Source: CALMEC01 sp963765105 (lineage in GTDB: Bacteria > Actinomycetota > Thermoleophilia > Miltoncostaeales > Miltoncostaeaceae). Taken from it: DNA of 64,000 nt. How positions within the stretch are numbered: the stretch's first letter is position 1; every line of letters begins with the position of its first letter. The notes beneath the pieces were generated by a model, which was given only the letters and a program-made list of their open reading frames with translations, had not been told where the DNA came from and did not search any database. Location of the stretch: NCBI GenBank assembly GCA_963765105.1, contig CAVXUW010000002.1, forward strand, positions 434,001-498,000. The letters run 5' to 3'. The translations under genes were made by a program, and so were the position numbers. This document shows, one piece after another, positions 53,011 to 61,569 of this stretch.

Positions 53011-53295
53011 CTAAGCAGGTACTTCCGGGCTGGTGAGGCCGGTGATCTCGGCGTCATTGGCGGCGAGCAACATGACGAGGTCGTCGACAGCGGCGACCTG
53101 CTCACCGAGGTCGGTGTCGGGCAGCTGCCCGTGTTTGACCAACGTTGCGGTGTGGCGTCCGAGCTCGGTGAGGGCCGCACGGTGGCGCCGTTCGAGCGTG
53201 CGTCGCTCTGCTTCGAGCCGGGCCCGACGGACGGATTTCTGAACATCTCCCGCAATCTTTCCGGCACGTTGCGTCGCCGTCTTCACAATCGACAT
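53011..53295 (-). CDS. Helical hypothetical protein
   Basis: 94 aa from ATG 53295. Basic coiled-coil-like N-terminal half (TATQRAGKIAGDVQKSVRRA, RLEAERRTLERRHRAAL), then an acidic end (DLGEQVAAVDDLVMLLAAND). No known domain. It is divergent from the pilin-like gene at 53421. Confidence 0.6.
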   Translation of the reverse strand: MSIVKTATQRAGKIAGDVQKSVRRARLEAERRTLERRHRAALTELGRHTATLVKHGQLPDTDLGEQVAAVDDLVMLLAANDAEITGLTSPEVPA

Positions 53296-53366
53296 CGACC
53301 CTCCACACGTCGCACGTCGGTGTGCCGGGAATCGGCACGGCCGAAAGTGTTTCAGGTTCGCGCGCC

Positions 53367-53407
53367 TTTTGTGACGTCTCGGGGCAGCGCTGTGACACAT
53401 CGCCCGC
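53367..53407 (+). repeat. Leader repeat copy 1, upstream of pilin-like gene
   Basis: TTTTGTGAC, then a shared 15-mer GGGCAGCGCTGTGAC (53382-53396), then CGCCCGC. The same order of elements occurs at 54050-54092 before the second pilin-like gene. It ends 13 bases before ATG 53421. Confidence 0.6.
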
Positions 53408-53420
53408 TTACGGTCGGGTG

Positions 53421-54029
53421 ATGACAGCGCAATGGTCGAGAACACGCCAACGCGGGCAGGGAACCGTCGAGTACATCGGCATCGTCGTCCTCGTTGCGCT
53501 GCTCGGTGCGGGAATCACGCTGTGGTTGCGCTCCGCCATTCCCGACCAGCCGGCGTCTCCGCCCGTCGCGCTTACTCAACCGTTGGAGCGCCTGGTCGAT
53601 CCGCTGCGTCCACCTCCTCCGCCCAAGCAAGGTCGTGGGTTCTGGCGTTCGGTCGGGCATGGCGTCCGCGTTGCGGCCCGTACGCCGCTGTTGCTCTACC
53701 GGGGCTTTCGCGATCGCGTCAAACAGAACCTGAACGACTTCATCGAAGATCCCCTCGGTTCGTTGAAATCCGGCGGCGACGGGTTGTTTGCCCTGGCGCG
53801 AGACCCGATTGGTGTGACGAAGGAGATCCTCGATGCCGCCCGTGAATACGCCGACGAGCTACAGGCGCTGGGCCCGGAGAAGGCCTACGAGCGTCTCGTG
53901 TACGACCTGGGCGGGGCGGCAGGGGACGCTGCGTTTGATCGGGGCGTGTCCAAAGCGAAACGCGAGCTTCTGAAGGCCGTGCGTCGCCGCTATGAGAAGG
54001 CACGGCGCGAGGAGAAGGACCGCGAGTGA
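53421..54029 (+). CDS. Flp/TadE-like pilin-domain protein with long C-terminal tail
   Basis: 202 aa. The N-terminus RTRQRGQGTVEYIGIVVLV has the type IVb prepilin pattern: G/Q cleavage site followed by TVEY and a hydrophobic helix. A proline-rich linker (PLRPPPPPKQGRG) and a ~130-residue charged helical region follow, unlike ordinary short Flp pilins. It may be a minor pilin or a membrane-anchored adaptor. No other tad genes are in the window. Confidence 0.65.
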   Translation: MTAQWSRTRQRGQGTVEYIGIVVLVALLGAGITLWLRSAIPDQPASPPVALTQPLERLVDPLRPPPPPKQGRGFWRSVGHGVRVAARTPLLLYRGFRDRVKQNLNDFIEDPLGSLKSGGDGLFALARDPIGVTKEILDAAREYADELQALGPEKAYERLVYDLGGAAGDAAFDRGVSKAKRELLKAVRRRYEKARREEKDRE

Positions 54030-54049
54030 TTGGCACACACTCGCGCGTG

Positions 54050-54092
54050 TTTTGTCACACGTGAGGGCAGCGCTGTGACGCAGGTCGCCCGC
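54050..54092 (+). repeat. Leader repeat copy 2, upstream of Flp-like gene
   Basis: TTTTGTCAC, GGGCAGCGCTGTGAC (54065-54079) and CGCCCGC, matching copy 1. It ends 39 bases before ATG 54132. It may be a shared regulatory site or a trace of gene duplication. Confidence 0.6.
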
Positions 54093-54131
54093 ACCATCCC
54101 CGGTGCCCGAAACAAACCCAAGGGAGGGAAC

Positions 54132-54380
54132 ATGGGCTACAAACTGATGGGGTGGACAGCAGCACGCGTCATGCGTGCGGGGGATCGGCTCGCTGGCTCG
54201 GACCGGCAGCGGGGCCAAGGAACTGTCGAGTATGTCGGCATCGTCGTGATGGTTGCGCTTCTCGTCACTGCGTTGGGCGCCATTGCCAGCAAGTGGTCGG
54301 GTTCCATCGGCGACGCACTCAAGGATGGTCTCGTACGGGCGATCGGAAAGCTCGTTGAGGCCGTGAAAGACCCGAAGTAG
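54132..54380 (+). CDS. Flp-type pilin-like protein
   Basis: 82 aa from ATG 54132 (AAGGGAGGGAAC just upstream). Prepilin segment RQRGQGTVEYVGIVVMVAL with a hydrophobic helix, then SKWSGSIGDALKDGLVRAIG. It is nearly identical to the gene at 53421 across the cleavage motif, so the two are paralogues. Likely cell-surface or membrane-located. Confidence 0.7.
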   Translation: MGYKLMGWTAARVMRAGDRLAGSDRQRGQGTVEYVGIVVMVALLVTALGAIASKWSGSIGDALKDGLVRAIGKLVEAVKDPK

Positions 54381-54385
54381 TCCGC

Positions 54386-54919
54386 CTAGTGCGTTGAACG
54401 TTGCGTCAACTGCGACCGTATCTCGGCGAGGCTGGGGCGATCGGCTGGGTACCGGCTTCGGAAGATCCACCGGAGCCGGTGCTCGGCATCGACGACCACA
54501 TCGCCGCCGAGTTGCCCGGTGTCTTCTTTTGGCCGGCGAATTGTCCGGCCGCGCCCGATGGCGAGGAACAGTCGACGCCAGAACGTGGGGCTGATGAAGG
54601 CCTTCCATCCACCGCGGCCGAAGCCCATGGCCGTGTACCAAGCCTTCTCTGGATCACAGAAAATGGGCACACCGAGGTTGAGCGACTGTTCGAACAGAGC
54701 GGTCGACGCCGGTGGGGCGAAGGCGATGCCGACGACCCGGCCCGGCAGTGATTCATGTTCGGCAGCGACCTCCACGAGGTGCTCGTTGCAGGCCAGTCAG
54801 CCGAGGTGGCGCAGGAACACCAACACCATGGCCTCGCCCCGGTAGGCGGAGAGGCTGGCCGGGGTGCCGTCGGTGGCGAGGAGAGGAAGATCCGGGAGGG
54901 AGTCGCCAACGGTCAGCAT
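54386..54919 (-). CDS. Peroxiredoxin-like selenoprotein with UxxC (UGA at 54797-54799)
   Basis: From ATG 54919 (GTG 54928 possible): MLTVGDSLPDLPLLATDG, AMVLVFLRHLG, then UGA (residue 41), then LACNEHLVEVAAEH, VVGIAFAPPASTALFEQ, VPIFCDPEKAWYTAMGFGRG, TGQLGGDVVVDAEHRLRWIF, stop 54386: 177 aa. This is an AhpC/TSA-like thioredoxin fold of the Prx-like group with FLRHxGCxxC. UGA takes the place of the first redox Cys (UxxC); all else is in one frame with no other stop. A hairpin with a G-starting loop lies at +22. It probably reduces peroxides or disulfides. It lies 43 bases after the aminotransferase. Normal gene callers would split it in two. Confidence 0.87.
54764..54783 (-). promoter_or_regulatory. 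SECIS-like hairpin of the peroxiredoxin-like gene
   Basis: AGCACCTC (+14 to +21 after UGA) pairs with GAGGTCGCT (one bulged C at 54767), leaving loop GTG at +22 to +24. Loop position and first base (G) equal those of the SelW-type gene. Confidence 0.55.
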
Positions 54920-54971
54920 GTCACTCACGTTGACAGCGCCGACCCGGCGCCGCAAGGGACAGCCGCCGTGG

Positions 54972-56141
54972 CTAGGGACGCGTGATGGCGGCGATGCGCT
55001 CCACCGCTTCACGAAGGCGTGGCTGGGTTTGGGTGTAGGCGATCCGCATGTGCCGCTCGGGGGCGGCACTACCGAAGTCGCGGCCGGGAGTAATAGCCAC
55101 ATGGGCCTCGTCAAGGATGCGGCGGGCAAACGTGAAGCTGTCATCGGTGACGTCGCTCACGTCGCTGTAGATGTAAAAGGCCCCGTCCGGGCGTGAACGA
55201 ACCGAGAAACCCACACCGGGTAGCGCGTCGACGAGTGTGTCGCGTCGGGCCTCCAGCTCGCTCCGTCGCTGTTCGAGAATGGCGATGGTCTGGGGCAGGA
55301 ACGCCGCGCACGCGGCGTGCTGGGCGGGGGTTGGGGGGCAAATGAAGAGGTTCTGCGCCACCTTTTCCACCTCGCGCACGTACTGCTCGGGTACCACCAG
55401 CCAGCCCAGGCGCCATCCGGTCATCTGGAAGTACTTGGAGAAGCTGTTGACGATGAACACGTCATCGGCCACCGACAGAACGGTCTCGGGCTCGCGGCCA
55501 TAGACCAAACCCTGGTAGATCTCGTCAGCAATGAGTGTGGCGCCGTTGGTGCGGCACTGCTCGGCGAGGTCGGCCCATTCGCTCGGCTCGATGAGCGTGC
55601 CGGTTGGGTTGGAGGGTGAGGCGGCGATGACGGCACGGGTTCGCGTGGTCCATGCCGGTGCGAGCACCTGGGCAGACACTTGGTAGCGCGTATCGGCGTC
55701 GGTGGGGACGAGCACAGGGACGCCATCGAGGAACGTCACAAAATGACGGTTGCACGGGTAACCCGGGTCGCCGATCAGCACCTCATCACCCGGGTCGATG
55801 CTGATGCCGAGTGCCAAGAGCAGAGCGGCGCTGGAACCGGTCGTGACGACGACGCGGTTCGGGGCGACGTCCACGCCAAAGCGCGTGCGGTAGTGCTCGG
55901 CGATGGCCTGGCGAAGTTGCGGCAGCCCAGTAGCCGGCGTGTAGAACATCGGACGCTCACGCAAGGCGGCGTGTGCCGCGTCCACGATGGGGCCGGGCGT
56001 GGGGAAGTCGGGCTCTCCGACCTCCAAGTGGATGACGTCGGCCCCCTCAGCGGCAAGCTCATGAGCCCGGGCCAGCACCTCCATCACCTCGAACGGCGCG
56101 ATGTGCTCGGCGCGGCGAGCGAGTCGATCAAGAGATTTCAC
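54972..56141 (-). CDS. Class I/II aminotransferase
   Basis: 389 aa from GTG 56141. PLP-dependent fold type I: VIHLEVGEPDFPTPGPIVDAA, YTPATGLPQLRQAIAEHY, ASPSNPTGTLIEP, LIADEIYQGLVY, and the PLP lysine in VNSFSKYFQMTGWRLGW. Resembles aspartate- or other amino-acid aminotransferases; the substrate is not certain. Upstream of and probably co-transcribed with the selenoprotein. Confidence 0.92.
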   Translation of the reverse strand: MKSLDRLARRAEHIAPFEVMEVLARAHELAAEGADVIHLEVGEPDFPTPGPIVDAAHAALRERPMFYTPATGLPQLRQAIAEHYRTRFGVDVAPNRVVVTTGSSAALLLALGISIDPGDEVLIGDPGYPCNRHFVTFLDGVPVLVPTDADTRYQVSAQVLAPAWTTRTRAVIAASPSNPTGTLIEPSEWADLAEQCRTNGATLIADEIYQGLVYGREPETVLSVADDVFIVNSFSKYFQMTGWRLGWLVVPEQYVREVEKVAQNLFICPPTPAQHAACAAFLPQTIAILEQRRSELEARRDTLVDALPGVGFSVRSRPDGAFYIYSDVSDVTDDSFTFARRILDEAHVAITPGRDFGSAAPERHMRIAYTQTQPRLREAVERIAAITRP

Positions 56142-56184
56142 TGGTACACACCCTTCGCGGCCAATGCCGCGCTCAGCGGAGCGG

Positions 56185-57144
56185 CTAAATGCGGCCCTTG
56201 AACGTGTCGCATTTGCGCGGGTCGCCGTTGCGATACCCCTGCAGGAACCATTGCTGACGCTGCTCGCTCGATCCGTGCGTCCATTGTTCGGGATTCACTT
56301 GCCCCTGGAACGTGTCTTGGATGAAGTCATCGCCCACACGGGCGGCAGCGTCAAGTCCGTCGCGGATGTTCTCGTCCGTGAGGGGGTTGAGAAACCCGGT
56401 TTCGACGGCGTTGTTGGCCCAGACGCCGGCAAAGCAGTCGGCCTGAAGCTCAGCGCGCACGGCCCGCGACTGCGGCCCCTGACGATCGTTGCCGATCGAC
56501 TCGAGGATGCCTTCCAGGTTCTGCACGTGGTGGCCGTATTCGTGCGAGATCACGTAGGCCTGCGCGAAGGGCCCGCCGTTGGCACCGAACTTGGTGCGCA
56601 GGTCCTCGAAGAAGCCCAGGTCGATGTAGACGTACTGGTCGGTGGGGCAGTAGAACGGCCCCGACGCCGCGCTGGCCTGGCCGCACCCGGTGTTGACCCC
56701 GCCGCTGAAGAAACGCGTCCGCGCCGGGCGGTACTGCTCACCGTTCTCTTTGTACGCGGAGGCCCAGTACTTCTGGATGCTGTTGATGAAGCCGACGATG
56801 CGACAGTCCTCTTTGGTGTTGGCATCCGCCCCGGTCTTGCAGGTGGACAGTTGCCCCGTGCCGCCGGCGGCGCCGGGTTCCACCTTGGAGCCCGCGGTTT
56901 GGTTGTCCAACCGGTTGAGCGCGTCGCCCAAACCGCCGCCGCTGCCGCTGTTGCTGCCGCCACCACCGAGGATGTTGCCACCAAAGATGACGGCGAGGAT
57001 GAGCGCGATGACGCCGAGGGCACCGCCGCCGATCTTGCCTCCACCCGGGAATCCGCCGCGGCCGAACCCGCCTCCGCCCCCTGAGCCACGGATGTCCTCG
57101 ACTTGGGAGGTGTCAAGCTCGACGTCTTCGTTGAATTCGCCCAC
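56185..57144 (-). CDS. Neutral zinc metallopeptidase (YpfJ-like)
   Basis: 319 aa from GTG 57144 (AAGGAG ten bases upstream). Gly-rich N-terminus (SGGGGGFGRGGFPGGGK), one membrane helix (ALGVIALILAVIFGGN), then a peptidase-like domain with the zinc motif HEYGHHVQNLEGI and FYCPTDQYVYIDLGFFEDL, LQADCFAGVWANN. Matches the family of predicted neutral zinc metallopeptidases. The active domain is probably outside the cell. Confidence 0.92.
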   Translation of the reverse strand: MGEFNEDVELDTSQVEDIRGSGGGGGFGRGGFPGGGKIGGGALGVIALILAVIFGGNILGGGGSNSGSGGGLGDALNRLDNQTAGSKVEPGAAGGTGQLSTCKTGADANTKEDCRIVGFINSIQKYWASAYKENGEQYRPARTRFFSGGVNTGCGQASAASGPFYCPTDQYVYIDLGFFEDLRTKFGANGGPFAQAYVISHEYGHHVQNLEGILESIGNDRQGPQSRAVRAELQADCFAGVWANNAVETGFLNPLTDENIRDGLDAAARVGDDFIQDTFQGQVNPEQWTHGSSEQRQQWFLQGYRNGDPRKCDTFKGRI

Positions 57145-57293
57145 GGATAGCAACTCCTTCCGCCGGTTCGGCGGGTCGCGACGCTGTCGACGGTGATTAT
57201 CGCGTATTCCCCCGACGTTCGTGTTCGCTGCGGAGCCGGCGACCCCACCGGGAGGGCGCTAGCGTTGGCCCGAATGAGACATCGACGATTCGG

Positions 57294-58742
57294 ATGTACG
57301 CAGTGAGTAACACCCCGCCCGCGCGGTCACGAGACCTCCCGGCGGGATGGCCGACCGGCGGGCCGGGCACCTCATCCCAGGACGTCGTCGATCCCTTCAC
57401 GGGCACCAGCATCGCGCGGGTCACGTGCGCGGATGCCGCCGACGTCACAGGTGCGGTGCGCCGTGCGCGTGAGCATCTTCCTCCACCACCCCCGGCCGCT
57501 CGGGCCGAGGTACTCGAACGGGCCGGCGCGATTCTGCGTGAGCGTCAGGAGGACTTCGCCCGTGTCATCGCGATGGAGGCGGGCAAGCCGCTGGTCCAGG
57601 CGCGCGGTGAGGCGGCACGTTGCGTGGAGACGTTCGTCTACAGCGCCATCGAGGCGCGCACCATGGCGGGGGAGATGGTGCCGATGGCGGGTACCCGCGC
57701 CGGGGTGGGCACGCTGGGGATGGTGGTGCGTGAGCCGGTTGGGGTGGTTGGCGCGATCGCCCCGTTCAACTTTCCGCTCAACCTGGTGGCGCACAAGGTT
57801 GCTCCGGCAATCGCGGCGGGATGTCCGATCGTGCTGAAGCCTGCCCCGCAGACACCGCTGTCGGCGCTTGGCCTTGCGGCGGTGCTGGCGGAGGCGGGTC
57901 TTCCGGACGGCGCGCTCCACGTCCTGCCGGGAGACGCCGATGTGGGCGCGGCGATCGTCAACCACCCCGACGTTTCGCTCATCTCCTTCACGGGCAGCGC
58001 GACGGTGGGGCGGGCCATCCAGGCGCAGGTGCCTCACAAGCCGGTGCTGCTGGAGCTGGGAAACGCCACCCCGGTCATCGTGGCTGCCGACGCCGACATC
58101 GCCGACGCTGCCCGACGTATCGCCCGATCCGGCTTCACCCACGCCGGACAGTCGTGCGTGAGCGTCCAACGCGTCTACGTGGAGCAGCAGGCCTATGTGG
58201 CGTTCTGCGACGCGCTGGTTGCGCAGGTGCGCACGCTTCGAACCGGTGACCCGCTCGATGAATCAACCGACGTGGGCCCGGTGATCAACACCGCCAGCGC
58301 CGAGCGCATCCGCGAATGGATCGACGAAGCCGTCGCGCAGGGTGGCACCATCGCAGTCGGCGGTGACATCGTCGACGGCATCATCGCCCCGTGCGTCATC
58401 ACGGACCTCCCCCCGGCCTGCCGCATCGCCCGTGAGGAGGTGTTCGGCCCGGTCGTCGCCGTCGCCTCGGTCGCCAGCCTCGCTGAGGGGGTGGAGCGTG
58501 CCAACGCAACGACGCTGGGTTTGCAGGCCGGTATCTTCACCGGCCGTGTGGATCGTGCGCTGGTCCTCGCACGCGACCTCCACTTTGGCGGTGTCCTGAT
58601 CAACGAAACCCCGACGTTTCGCGCCGACCAGATGCCGTATGGCGGCGTCAAAGACAGCGGCAACACCCGCGAGGGCCCCCGCGACGCCGTGCGGTCGATG
58701 ACCGTCCCGAAGCTGGTCATCATCCGTCTCCCCGACGATTGA
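57294..58742 (+). CDS. NAD(P)-dependent aldehyde dehydrogenase
   Basis: 482 aa. Cofactor motif APFNFPLNLVAHKVAPAIAAGCP, FTGSATVGRAIQ, catalytic Glu in LLELGNATP, catalytic Cys in HAGQSCVSVQRVYV, and EEVFGPVVAVASV. It oxidises an aldehyde to an acid; sequence resembles lactaldehyde/phosphonoacetaldehyde-type members, so the substrate is open. Start ATG 57294 or GTG 57303. Confidence 0.93.
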   Translation: MYAVSNTPPARSRDLPAGWPTGGPGTSSQDVVDPFTGTSIARVTCADAADVTGAVRRAREHLPPPPPAARAEVLERAGAILRERQEDFARVIAMEAGKPLVQARGEAARCVETFVYSAIEARTMAGEMVPMAGTRAGVGTLGMVVREPVGVVGAIAPFNFPLNLVAHKVAPAIAAGCPIVLKPAPQTPLSALGLAAVLAEAGLPDGALHVLPGDADVGAAIVNHPDVSLISFTGSATVGRAIQAQVPHKPVLLELGNATPVIVAADADIADAARRIARSGFTHAGQSCVSVQRVYVEQQAYVAFCDALVAQVRTLRTGDPLDESTDVGPVINTASAERIREWIDEAVAQGGTIAVGGDIVDGIIAPCVITDLPPACRIAREEVFGPVVAVASVASLAEGVERANATTLGLQAGIFTGRVDRALVLARDLHFGGVLINETPTFRADQMPYGGVKDSGNTREGPRDAVRSMTVPKLVIIRLPDD

Positions 58743-58748
58743 TCGATC

Positions 58749-59081
58749 GTGCCGGACTACTACGAGGACGTTTACGAAATCGTTGCCCAGATCCCCGCGG
58801 GGCGGGTGACGACCTACGGGCGCATCGCGGCCCTCATACCGGTGCCCAACGGAGCCCGCGGCGTGGGCTGGGCCCTCGCCGGCCTGCCGCCGGAGCGCGA
58901 CGACGTCCCGTGGTGGCGCGTTATCAGCGCCTCGGGACACATCACGAACGTCGGCAACGCGGCTCGGCAACGGGGTCTCCTCGAACATGACGGCGTTCCC
59001 TTCGACGCGGCTGGTCGCGTCGATCTCGATCACTGCCTCTGGGAGGGCGACGCTGAATCGCAGGGGCGGAGCGTGGTCTGA
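58749..59081 (+). CDS. Alkyltransferase-like (ATL) DNA-binding protein
   Basis: 110 aa from GTG 58749. MGMT-type DNA-binding domain: VYEIVAQIPAGRVTTYGRIAALI and GARGVGWALAGLP. Where the methyltransferase has PCHRV, this has PWWRVISASG: the alkyl-accepting Cys is Trp, as in ATL proteins, which flag O6-alkylguanine for nucleotide excision repair rather than repairing it. Confidence 0.9.
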   Translation: MPDYYEDVYEIVAQIPAGRVTTYGRIAALIPVPNGARGVGWALAGLPPERDDVPWWRVISASGHITNVGNAARQRGLLEHDGVPFDAAGRVDLDHCLWEGDAESQGRSVV

Positions 59082-59132
59082 TGGTTCCCGACCATCCGTC
59101 GATGGTTCGGAACCCCGGGACGGCAGTGGTTG

Positions 59133-59891
59133 CTACCGAGCGATCCAGCCGCCGTCGACCGCGATCGCTTGGCCGGTCACGAACGACGCTCCGTCCGACG
59201 CGAGCCACACCACAGCCGCGGCGACCTCCTCGGGCCGACCCATGCGACCCATCGGCTCGGCGGCCTCCAACTCCGCCAGGGCGGTCGCATCACCCCCGGT
59301 GAACCGATCGATCATCGCGGTGCGGATGACGCCGGGACAGACCGCGTTGACCCTCACGCCCTGGGTGGCGTAGTCGAGCGCTGCGGTTCGCGTTAGCCCG
59401 ATGACGCCGTGCTTGCTGGCGACATACGCGGGCATGGCCGCGAACCCGACCAAGCCGGCCACGGAGGAGCAATTGATGATCGACCCTGCGCCGCGTTCGA
59501 GCATGTAGGGGATCTCTGCGCGCATGCACAGCCACGTCCCGGTCAGATCAACGGCGATCGTGCGTGCCCAGTTCTCCTCCGAGCACTCGGCGGTGGGCGC
59601 CGGTACACCTTCGATGCCGGCGTTGTTGAACGCGATGTCGAGACCGCCCCACAGCTGAACCGTTTCGCTGACGAACCCGTCGACCGCGTGGCGATCCGAG
59701 ACATCGGCGCCGAACGCCGTCGCCTCGCCGCCCGAGGTGCGAATCGCGTCGGCTGTGGCCGTTGCGCCCGCCCCGTTCCAGTCGACAACAGCGACTGCTG
59801 CCCCCGCATCCGCCAATGCGGCGGCGGTGGCCTTGCCGATTCCCGCGGCACCCCCGGTGACGATCGCCACCTTCCCCTCGAGTGGTTTCAT
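59133..59891 (-). CDS. SDR-family oxidoreductase
   Basis: 252 aa from ATG 59891 (AAGGGAA upstream). Classical short-chain dehydrogenase: cofactor motif VTGGAAGIGKA, DIAFNNAGIEG, catalytic Ser in IINCSSVAGLVG and Y-x-x-x-K in AYVASKHGVI, then VNAVCPGVIRTAM. The acidic residue VVDWNG after strand 2 suggests NAD(H). Substrate unknown. Confidence 0.92.
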   Translation of the reverse strand: MKPLEGKVAIVTGGAAGIGKATAAALADAGAAVAVVDWNGAGATATADAIRTSGGEATAFGADVSDRHAVDGFVSETVQLWGGLDIAFNNAGIEGVPAPTAECSEENWARTIAVDLTGTWLCMRAEIPYMLERGAGSIINCSSVAGLVGFAAMPAYVASKHGVIGLTRTAALDYATQGVRVNAVCPGVIRTAMIDRFTGGDATALAELEAAEPMGRMGRPEEVAAAVVWLASDGASFVTGQAIAVDGGWIAR

Positions 59892-60216
59892 GACGGGTTC
59901 CCTTCGTCCGCTGGACGACTCGCGATCGTGAAGTCCGATCTTCCGGTGCGGTGGGCGAAGGGGCGTCGGCACGCACCCGGATTGACGCTGCGGTCAAGCC
60001 GAATGGCCGCTGATCCGCTTCGCGGGATCCTCCGCGATCAGCCCCACGTGTGCGGCCTTTCCGGGAGAGCGCATCACGGGGTTCACTGATGACCACCCGG
60101 GCGAGAACGGAAATTCTCATTTCCAACGCACCGTTTCCCGGTTCCGGGAGGAGCGTGTCGGTAGTGGTACCGGCGCCTGGCACACGGTCGGCATTCCTCT
60201 TGGGAAAGGGATACTC
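59892..60216. other. Intergenic region
   Basis: 325 bases between the divergent SDR and Kelch-like genes. It contains a weak hairpin TTGAC/GTCAA (59982-59997) and a ribosome site (GGGAAAGGG) before ATG 60217. A long minus-strand open frame crosses it but has no motifs. No gene supported. Confidence 0.5.
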
Positions 60217-61380
60217 ATGAGCGTGCGTATCACGCAGGTAGCGAATCCGACCACTGGCGGTCCTCCTGTCGGCGTACGGTGCCGCGTTGGCTACGCGGCC
60301 ACGTTCATTGCCATGTTGGCGACTCTCGCCGTCGTTGCGCTGGGGTCGACAACACCGCGGGCGGCCGCCGCTCCACGCGCGGCCCCGACGCTGGCGGGCA
60401 CCTGGCAGGCGCTGCCTCCGGCGCCGATCGCGCCATTTGACGCACGGTTGGTGAGTGTGTGGACGGGGCGAGAGATGGTTCTGTTCGATCGGGTTTTCGG
60501 AGCGTCGCAGGGAGCGTCGATGAACGCCGCCGCGGCCTACGACCCGGCCCGGGGCGCCTGGCGGACGCTCACGCCACCCCCCAACCCGGGAGGTAACTAC
60601 GAGGGCAGCTTCGTGGGCGCCTGGACCGGGAGGGAGGCCCTCATTGGCGGGCCGCTCGCCAACCTCGGCTACAACCCCGCCACCAACCGCTGGCGTCGTC
60701 TGCCGGTCTCGCTCGGCGGCCCCCTGTCGGTCTGGACGGGCCGCGAAGTCATCAGCTGGGGCGGCGGCTGTTGCGGTGACGCGTCGCGAGACGGGGCCGC
60801 CTACAACCCGGCCACCAACAGAGTTCGGATTCTGCCCAGCTCGCCGCTGGCGCCGTCGCAGCAGCCGGTTGGCGCATGGACCGGCCGGGAGTTGATCATC
60901 CTCGTGAGCGGTCGCGATCCCTTCGGGAAGTCCTCTCCCGCGTCCCTGGCCCGCGCCGCCGCCTACAACCCGGCGACCAACCGCTGGCGTCGCATCGCCC
61001 CGCTGCCGGCGTCCTTCGGTACTCCTCGGGCCGTCTGGGAGGGCAGGCGCTTCCTGCTTGTCGGCGCGGGGAAGAGGGGTGTTACCGCGCTCGCCTACAA
61101 TCCCACGACCAACCGTTGGCGTACCCGTGCTTCGTTGCCGACCCAGCTGGGACGTGGCTCGTCGCCGGTGGTGTGGACCGGAAGGCGCATGATGTTGTGG
61201 CGCGCGCGCGACGGGCTTGCCTACAACCCGCGCACCAACCGGTGGACGATGCTGCCGCGGTGGCCAGTCGCGGCGCACGACAATGCCACCATGGTCTGGA
61301 CTGGGCGGGCGCTGATCGTCTGGGGCGGCCGACCGGGCGAGGGCGCCGACGGCGCCGCGTTCACGCCCGCCATCCCGTGA
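60217..61380 (+). CDS. Exported Kelch-like beta-propeller protein
   Basis: 387 aa. An N-terminal membrane/signal segment (ATFIAMLATLAVVALGS, residues ~28-45) is followed by about six repeats. Each has a W-T-G-R-E strand (VWTGREMVLF, AWTGREALIG, VWTGREVISW, AWTGRELIIL, VWTGRRMMLW) and an A-Y-N-P-A-T-N-R-W strand (six copies). This matches a Kelch/galactose-oxidase type propeller. Probably a secreted binding protein; no catalytic residues seen. Confidence 0.85.
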   Translation: MSVRITQVANPTTGGPPVGVRCRVGYAATFIAMLATLAVVALGSTTPRAAAAPRAAPTLAGTWQALPPAPIAPFDARLVSVWTGREMVLFDRVFGASQGASMNAAAAYDPARGAWRTLTPPPNPGGNYEGSFVGAWTGREALIGGPLANLGYNPATNRWRRLPVSLGGPLSVWTGREVISWGGGCCGDASRDGAAYNPATNRVRILPSSPLAPSQQPVGAWTGRELIILVSGRDPFGKSSPASLARAAAYNPATNRWRRIAPLPASFGTPRAVWEGRRFLLVGAGKRGVTALAYNPTTNRWRTRASLPTQLGRGSSPVVWTGRRMMLWRARDGLAYNPRTNRWTMLPRWPVAAHDNATMVWTGRALIVWGGRPGEGADGAAFTPAIP

Positions 61381-61470
61381 CGACGATCCGGGGCGCATCC
61401 TCAGTCTCGGCGATGCGGAGCTCGCGGACCAGCGTGAGTTCGCATGGTCCGCTGTGTCGCGCGCATGTCA

Positions 61471-61569
61471 CTACCACGCCGACGAGCTGCCGCTTTTTCC
61501 CGCGATGAGCGGGAAGGCCTTCTCGAACCGTTCGTTCATGCGAGCGATGCACAGGCGGTTGTCGGTCAT
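61471..61569 (-). CDS. Possible 32-aa fragment next to HsdM remnant
   Basis: ATG 61569 overlaps the stop of the HTH fragment (ATGA): MTDNRLCIARMNERFEKAFP then LIAGKSGSSSAW. Too short to assign. It may be a real short gene or part of a decayed protein. Confidence 0.25.
   Translation of the reverse strand: MTDNRLCIARMNERFEKAFPLIAGKSGSSSAW

Noticed and set aside
53360..54100. Cyclic-di-GMP (GEMM) riboswitch before the pilin-like genes
   Set aside because: The duplicated leader lacks the GEMM core and tetraloop receptor; only a shared 15-mer with flanking pieces is supported.
59548..61398. 616-residue open frame on the minus strand
   Set aside because: It is antisense to the Kelch-like gene and runs through its repeats; composition is Arg/Gly/Pro-rich without motifs. 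It reflects GC-rich third positions.
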